Shown one piece after another: positions 62,301-64,000 of a stretch of DNA of 64,000 bases. Origin of the DNA: Diaminobutyricibacter sp049994905 (GTDB lineage: Bacteria > Actinomycetota > Actinomycetes > Actinomycetales > Microbacteriaceae); contig NZ_CP188258.1 of assembly GCF_049994905.1 (NCBI RefSeq), forward strand, positions 2,356,001 through 2,420,000, read 5' to 3'. The notes below the pieces were generated by a model. The model was not told the DNA's origin. It saw nothing but the letters and a program-made list of their open reading frames with translations, and searched no databases. Positions within the stretch are counted from its first letter, which is position 1. Every line of letters begins with the position of its first letter. A program made the position numbers and the translations under genes.

Positions 62301-62914
62301 CGTACTGTCCCTTTGCGGCAGCCGGTCAGTACCATCCAGTCTCCGGCCGCCCGGTCGGCCAGATCGTCGAGGTCGTAAACCGGGCGACCTTTCTCAGCCC
62401 CGGCCAGCTGTCCTGCCGTCAGCGCTCCGGCGAGGCGGTGGTATCCCGCTTCTCGTCTGGCGAGCACGACCAGATGGCTTCCTTCCGGGTCTGCTTCACC
62501 GTTTTGCGGTTTGCTCAGGTCGAGTGACAGTTCTGCCCCGAATACCGTCTTCACCCGGTTGTATCCTTCGGCCGCTTCGGCCAGGTGCACGATGCCGTAT
62601 AACCCGTCGTGGTCGGTCAGTGCCAACCCGTGGAGTCGCAGTCGCGTGGCTTCTTCGAGCAGTTCTTCTGGCGAACTCGCGCCGTCGAGAAAACTGAAGT
62701 TGGAGTGCGCGTGGAGTTCCGCGTACGGCACATGATCCTCATCCGGTGGGTTGTCCGGCAGTTCCGGTGGTCGGTAGGGCTCACGTTTGCGCGACCAGGC
62801 CGGGCTGTCGCCGCCGTCTCCGTCACCGTCGTGCGGTGGTCCGCCGGTGCGGCGTGTATCGGACAGGCGCCGTTCGAATTCCGCCCACGGGATCGGTGGG
62901 TTGTTCCAGCCCAT
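59375..62914 (-). CDS. dnaE2: error-prone DNA polymerase DnaE2 (ImuC)
   Basis: C-family translesion polymerase of 1179 aa. The start MGWNNPPIPWAEFERRLSD is the DnaE2 hallmark. PHP domain: YAELHAHSNFSFLDGAS (residues 64-80); polymerase Asp residues in PDIDVDFDSDRREEVIQY; the HhH and OB domains follow (GVVTHRQRPATAGGVTFLNLEDETG). Residues ~211-245 are an Arg/Gly/Ser/Ala-rich insertion in the PHP-palm region. The ATG has GGGGGTGG 4 bases upstream. It works with ImuB and ImuA' in damage-induced mutagenesis; imuB is 45 bases upstream in the same operon. Confidence 0.96.
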   Translation of the reverse strand: MGWNNPPIPWAEFERRLSDTRRTGGPPHDGDGDGGDSPAWSRKREPYRPPELPDNPPDEDHVPYAELHAHSNFSFLDGASSPEELLEEATRLRLHGLALTDHDGLYGIVHLAEAAEGYNRVKTVFGAELSLDLSKPQNGEADPEGSHLVVLARREAGYHRLAGALTAGQLAGAEKGRPVYDLDDLADRAAGDWMVLTGCRKGTVRQALAGGMPWAGAESRKARSRGTGSRGDAVLGGGVRSPAPDAAAAEREVMQLVERFGHDNVLVELFDQGNPLDSTDNDALAKIAARHGLAVVATNNVHYATPAQYPLASALASVRAHRSLDEMDGWLPASDGAHLRSGREMATRFSRYPGAVDRTVDIADDLSFRLRSARPKLPKQDVPDGHTPMSWLRELTWQGAARKYPDLESSKHSAKRERIQRELDVIEAKDFPGYFLIVYDIVKYARAQGILCQGRGSAANSAVCYLLDITAVDSIKYNLPFERFLSSMREEEPDIDVDFDSDRREEVIQYVYRRYGRLNAAQVANVITYRPKNAVRDMAKALGYSPGQQDGWSKQIDSWGSVQTSVDHDIPDNVVELAQQVLKFPRHLGIHSGGMVLTDRPVGEVCPIEHARMENRTVLQWDKDDCAWMGLVKFDLLGLGMLSALDYSMKTIATALGEQWTLDTIPKEEQGVYDMLCRADSIGVFQVESRAQIGTLPRLQPREFYDLVIEIALIRPGPIQGGAVHPYIRRKLGTEKVTYLHPALEPVLERTLGVPLFQEQLMQMAVAVGDCTAEDADLLRRAMGSKRGQEKIGTLREKLYDGMANNGIAGADADAIYGKIEAFANFGFAESHAISFALLVYVSSWMKLHYPGAFLAALLRAQPMGFYSPRTLTADARRHGVEVMRPDILQSDVFPVLEPIPTVNGAALTASTTGSDTCLDHDQPPIDPFDRTVQLDYSAHRRDAGFAVRLGLAGVTSIGERLAERIVTERTTGGAYRDLGDVVRRVGLNVAQLEALATAGAFDTLGLSRRQAIWEAGNAAQEKPDYLNGTTITVQPPLLPMLTPPEQLASDLWATGISTDDHPIRFLRPQLSDRGVYRAEQLMGAETGRRIEVGGVVTHRQRPATAGGVTFLNLEDETGLVNVVCPVGVWNRYRRVAREAPAMIIRGMLERSEEGVVNVIADRLESLTTGIRTNSRDFR

Positions 62915-62959
62915 CAGCCACCCCCGTGCCGGTGCGTAGTGGTGTCAGTCGTGCCTTTC

Positions 62960-64000
62960 TCAGTCATAGCGGGCCTCCGCCGACCATTCCTCGCCGTCGA
63001 GCATGAGCAGCCAGGCGGTACCGTCTGCGTCGACTATCTGGAACCGCTGGATGCTGCGGTGCTGGCGCGCATCCCACCACCGTTCGAGGATGGGCCACGG
63101 CCCCGCCCACGCGCTGACTTCGCGTGCGTCACGGATGGATCCTGTGGCCGAGAACAGTGCCACCTGCGCCGTGACCGTGCCGCGATCGTCGACACGTATC
63201 GGCTCCCCGCCAGAGGAGAAAACCCCTACCGTGCGGCGAGCCTCGAACACCGTCGCCGGTGCCGGGGCCGGCAGGCTTCCCGGCCACGGCTGTTTCGCAC
63301 CGGCCGCTCCGGTCGCCCGGTCACCCCATGGAACCAGCTGCTGGCGTTCAGCCAGGACGCGGCCTCCACCGATCGTGGCGGTGAGCACAGCATCATGGCC
63401 GAGCATGCTCTGCACCCGGGACAGACCATGGTGGATCCGTTCATCGGCACCGCCTCCCCATAACCCCTCTTCGTGGTGGCCGATGTCGTCGACACTTTCT
63501 GGAGTCACCCGTACCCGGACGATGGGCGACCCCAGTCCGCTGTCGATCGCTCCGCTTCCTTGCAGTTGCCAGCGCACCCGGTCGACCACGTCGGTCACGC
63601 TGAACAGGCGTGGGTGCAGCCATGTGCGTTCGCTGACCTGGCCGGATTCTGCGGTCACTTCAATGCGGATGGACGTGCACACCAGCCCCGCCTTCGTGAG
63701 GCCCGCGATGAACGTATCGGCTGTCGCACGGAACGCGAAGGTGACCTGGTCGATGCGGTCGAGGGGTGGTTCGAATTCGATCGTGCGGTCGAGTTGTTTC
63801 GGGGGAGTGCGCGGCACCACCCCCGCGCTGTCCAGTCCGCTCGCCAGTAGGTGGCTGCGTGCTCCCGGCTCTCCGAACCGTTCGCGCACATCGGTGGTGT
63901 CGAGGGCGGCGAGGTCACCCAGTGTGTGGATGCCGAGTCGCCGGAACAATGCTGTGAGCTCCGTCTGGGGGAGTAGCGAGACCGGAAGCGGTGCCAGGAA
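62960..64000 (-). CDS. imuB: DNA polymerase Y-family protein ImuB (3' part)
   Basis: C-terminal ~346 residues of the inactive Y-family polymerase that links DnaE2 to the beta clamp; the gene continues past the right edge, and the frame stays open to base 64000. The visible start FLAPLPVSLLPQTELTALF continues into FRRLGIHTLGDLAALDTTDV (helix-hairpin-helix) and the little-finger/C-terminal region. The catalytic palm lies outside the window. dnaE2 follows after 45 bases. SOS control is expected, but the promoter, probably before imuA', is outside. Confidence 0.93.
   Translation of the reverse strand, partial: FLAPLPVSLLPQTELTALFRRLGIHTLGDLAALDTTDVRERFGEPGARSHLLASGLDSAGVVPRTPPKQLDRTIEFEPPLDRIDQVTFAFRATADTFIAGLTKAGLVCTSIRIEVTAESGQVSERTWLHPRLFSVTDVVDRVRWQLQGSGAIDSGLGSPIVRVRVTPESVDDIGHHEEGLWGGGADERIHHGLSRVQSMLGHDAVLTATIGGGRVLAERQQLVPWGDRATGAAGAKQPWPGSLPAPAPATVFEARRTVGVFSSGGEPIRVDDRGTVTAQVALFSATGSIRDAREVSAWAGPWPILERWWDARQHRSIQRFQIVDADGTAWLLMLDGEEWSAEARYD

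Overview
The window is a compact, GC-rich chromosomal segment of an actinobacterium. The gene content and order (rpsA-coaE-uvrB, uvrA-uvrC-rapZ-whiA, gap-pgk-tpiA-secG, rbpA, the tkt-tal-pgi-zwf-opcA-pgl operon, ctaB/ctaA, sufBDC, glgC/glgA divergent, imuB-dnaE2) point to the order Micrococcales, most likely family Microbacteriaceae. The genus cannot be fixed from the sequence alone. Many genes start with GTG, some apparently with TTG (whiA), and a large share have a TANNNT hexamer 5-8 bases before the start codon, the signature of leaderless transcripts in Actinobacteria.

Layout. 1-8.0 kb: end of rpsA, coaE, uvrB, then a five-gene DUF4129/membrane/MoxR/DUF58/membrane operon. 8.1-15.1 kb: uvrA with a LexA/SOS box, uvrC, rapZ, whiA. 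15.3-19.8 kb: superoxide dismutase, lower glycolysis (gap, pgk, tpiA), secG and rbpA. 19.9-20.3 kb: a gene-free array of five ~79-bp tandem repeats, the only gene-free stretch over 300 bp. 20.3-28.5 kb (minus strand): a complete pentose-phosphate operon with pgi. 28.7-30.7 kb: heme O and heme A synthases. 30.9-36.9 kb: SUF Fe-S assembly genes (sufB, sufD, a Rieske protein, sufC, a SufT-like gene) and an ABC-F ATPase. 36.9-38.4 kb (minus): SURF1, a small Cys/His protein and a DUF3099 membrane protein. 38.5-43.6 kb: fabG, serB, glgC/glgA, an orphan ABC ATPase, ribosomal protein L31 type B. 43.8-48.4 kb: a DnaQ-like exonuclease, trehalose synthase, an alpha/beta hydrolase and a GT4 glycosyltransferase. 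48.4-59.4 kb: single-gene accessory functions (histidine phosphatase, sirtuin, SpoU methyltransferase, GNAT, PBP-type carboxypeptidase, SGNH hydrolase, SulP transporter, MscS channel, helicase, VIT1-like transporter). 59.4-64 kb (minus): dnaE2 and the 3' part of imuB, the mutagenic translesion cassette; its imuA' partner and promoter would lie beyond the right edge.

Together these genes are mostly core metabolism, DNA repair and envelope functions. I see no insertion sequence, prophage, plasmid gene, tRNA/rRNA or CRISPR array. The least explained pieces are the 79-bp array between rbpA and pgl, a 57-bp dyad just before the ABC-F promoter, a leaderless 16-codon ORF ahead of the MoxR/DUF58 operon, a LacI-type operator candidate before trehalose synthase, and the density of leaderless promoters, two of which use the preceding TAG stop codon as part of the -10 box.
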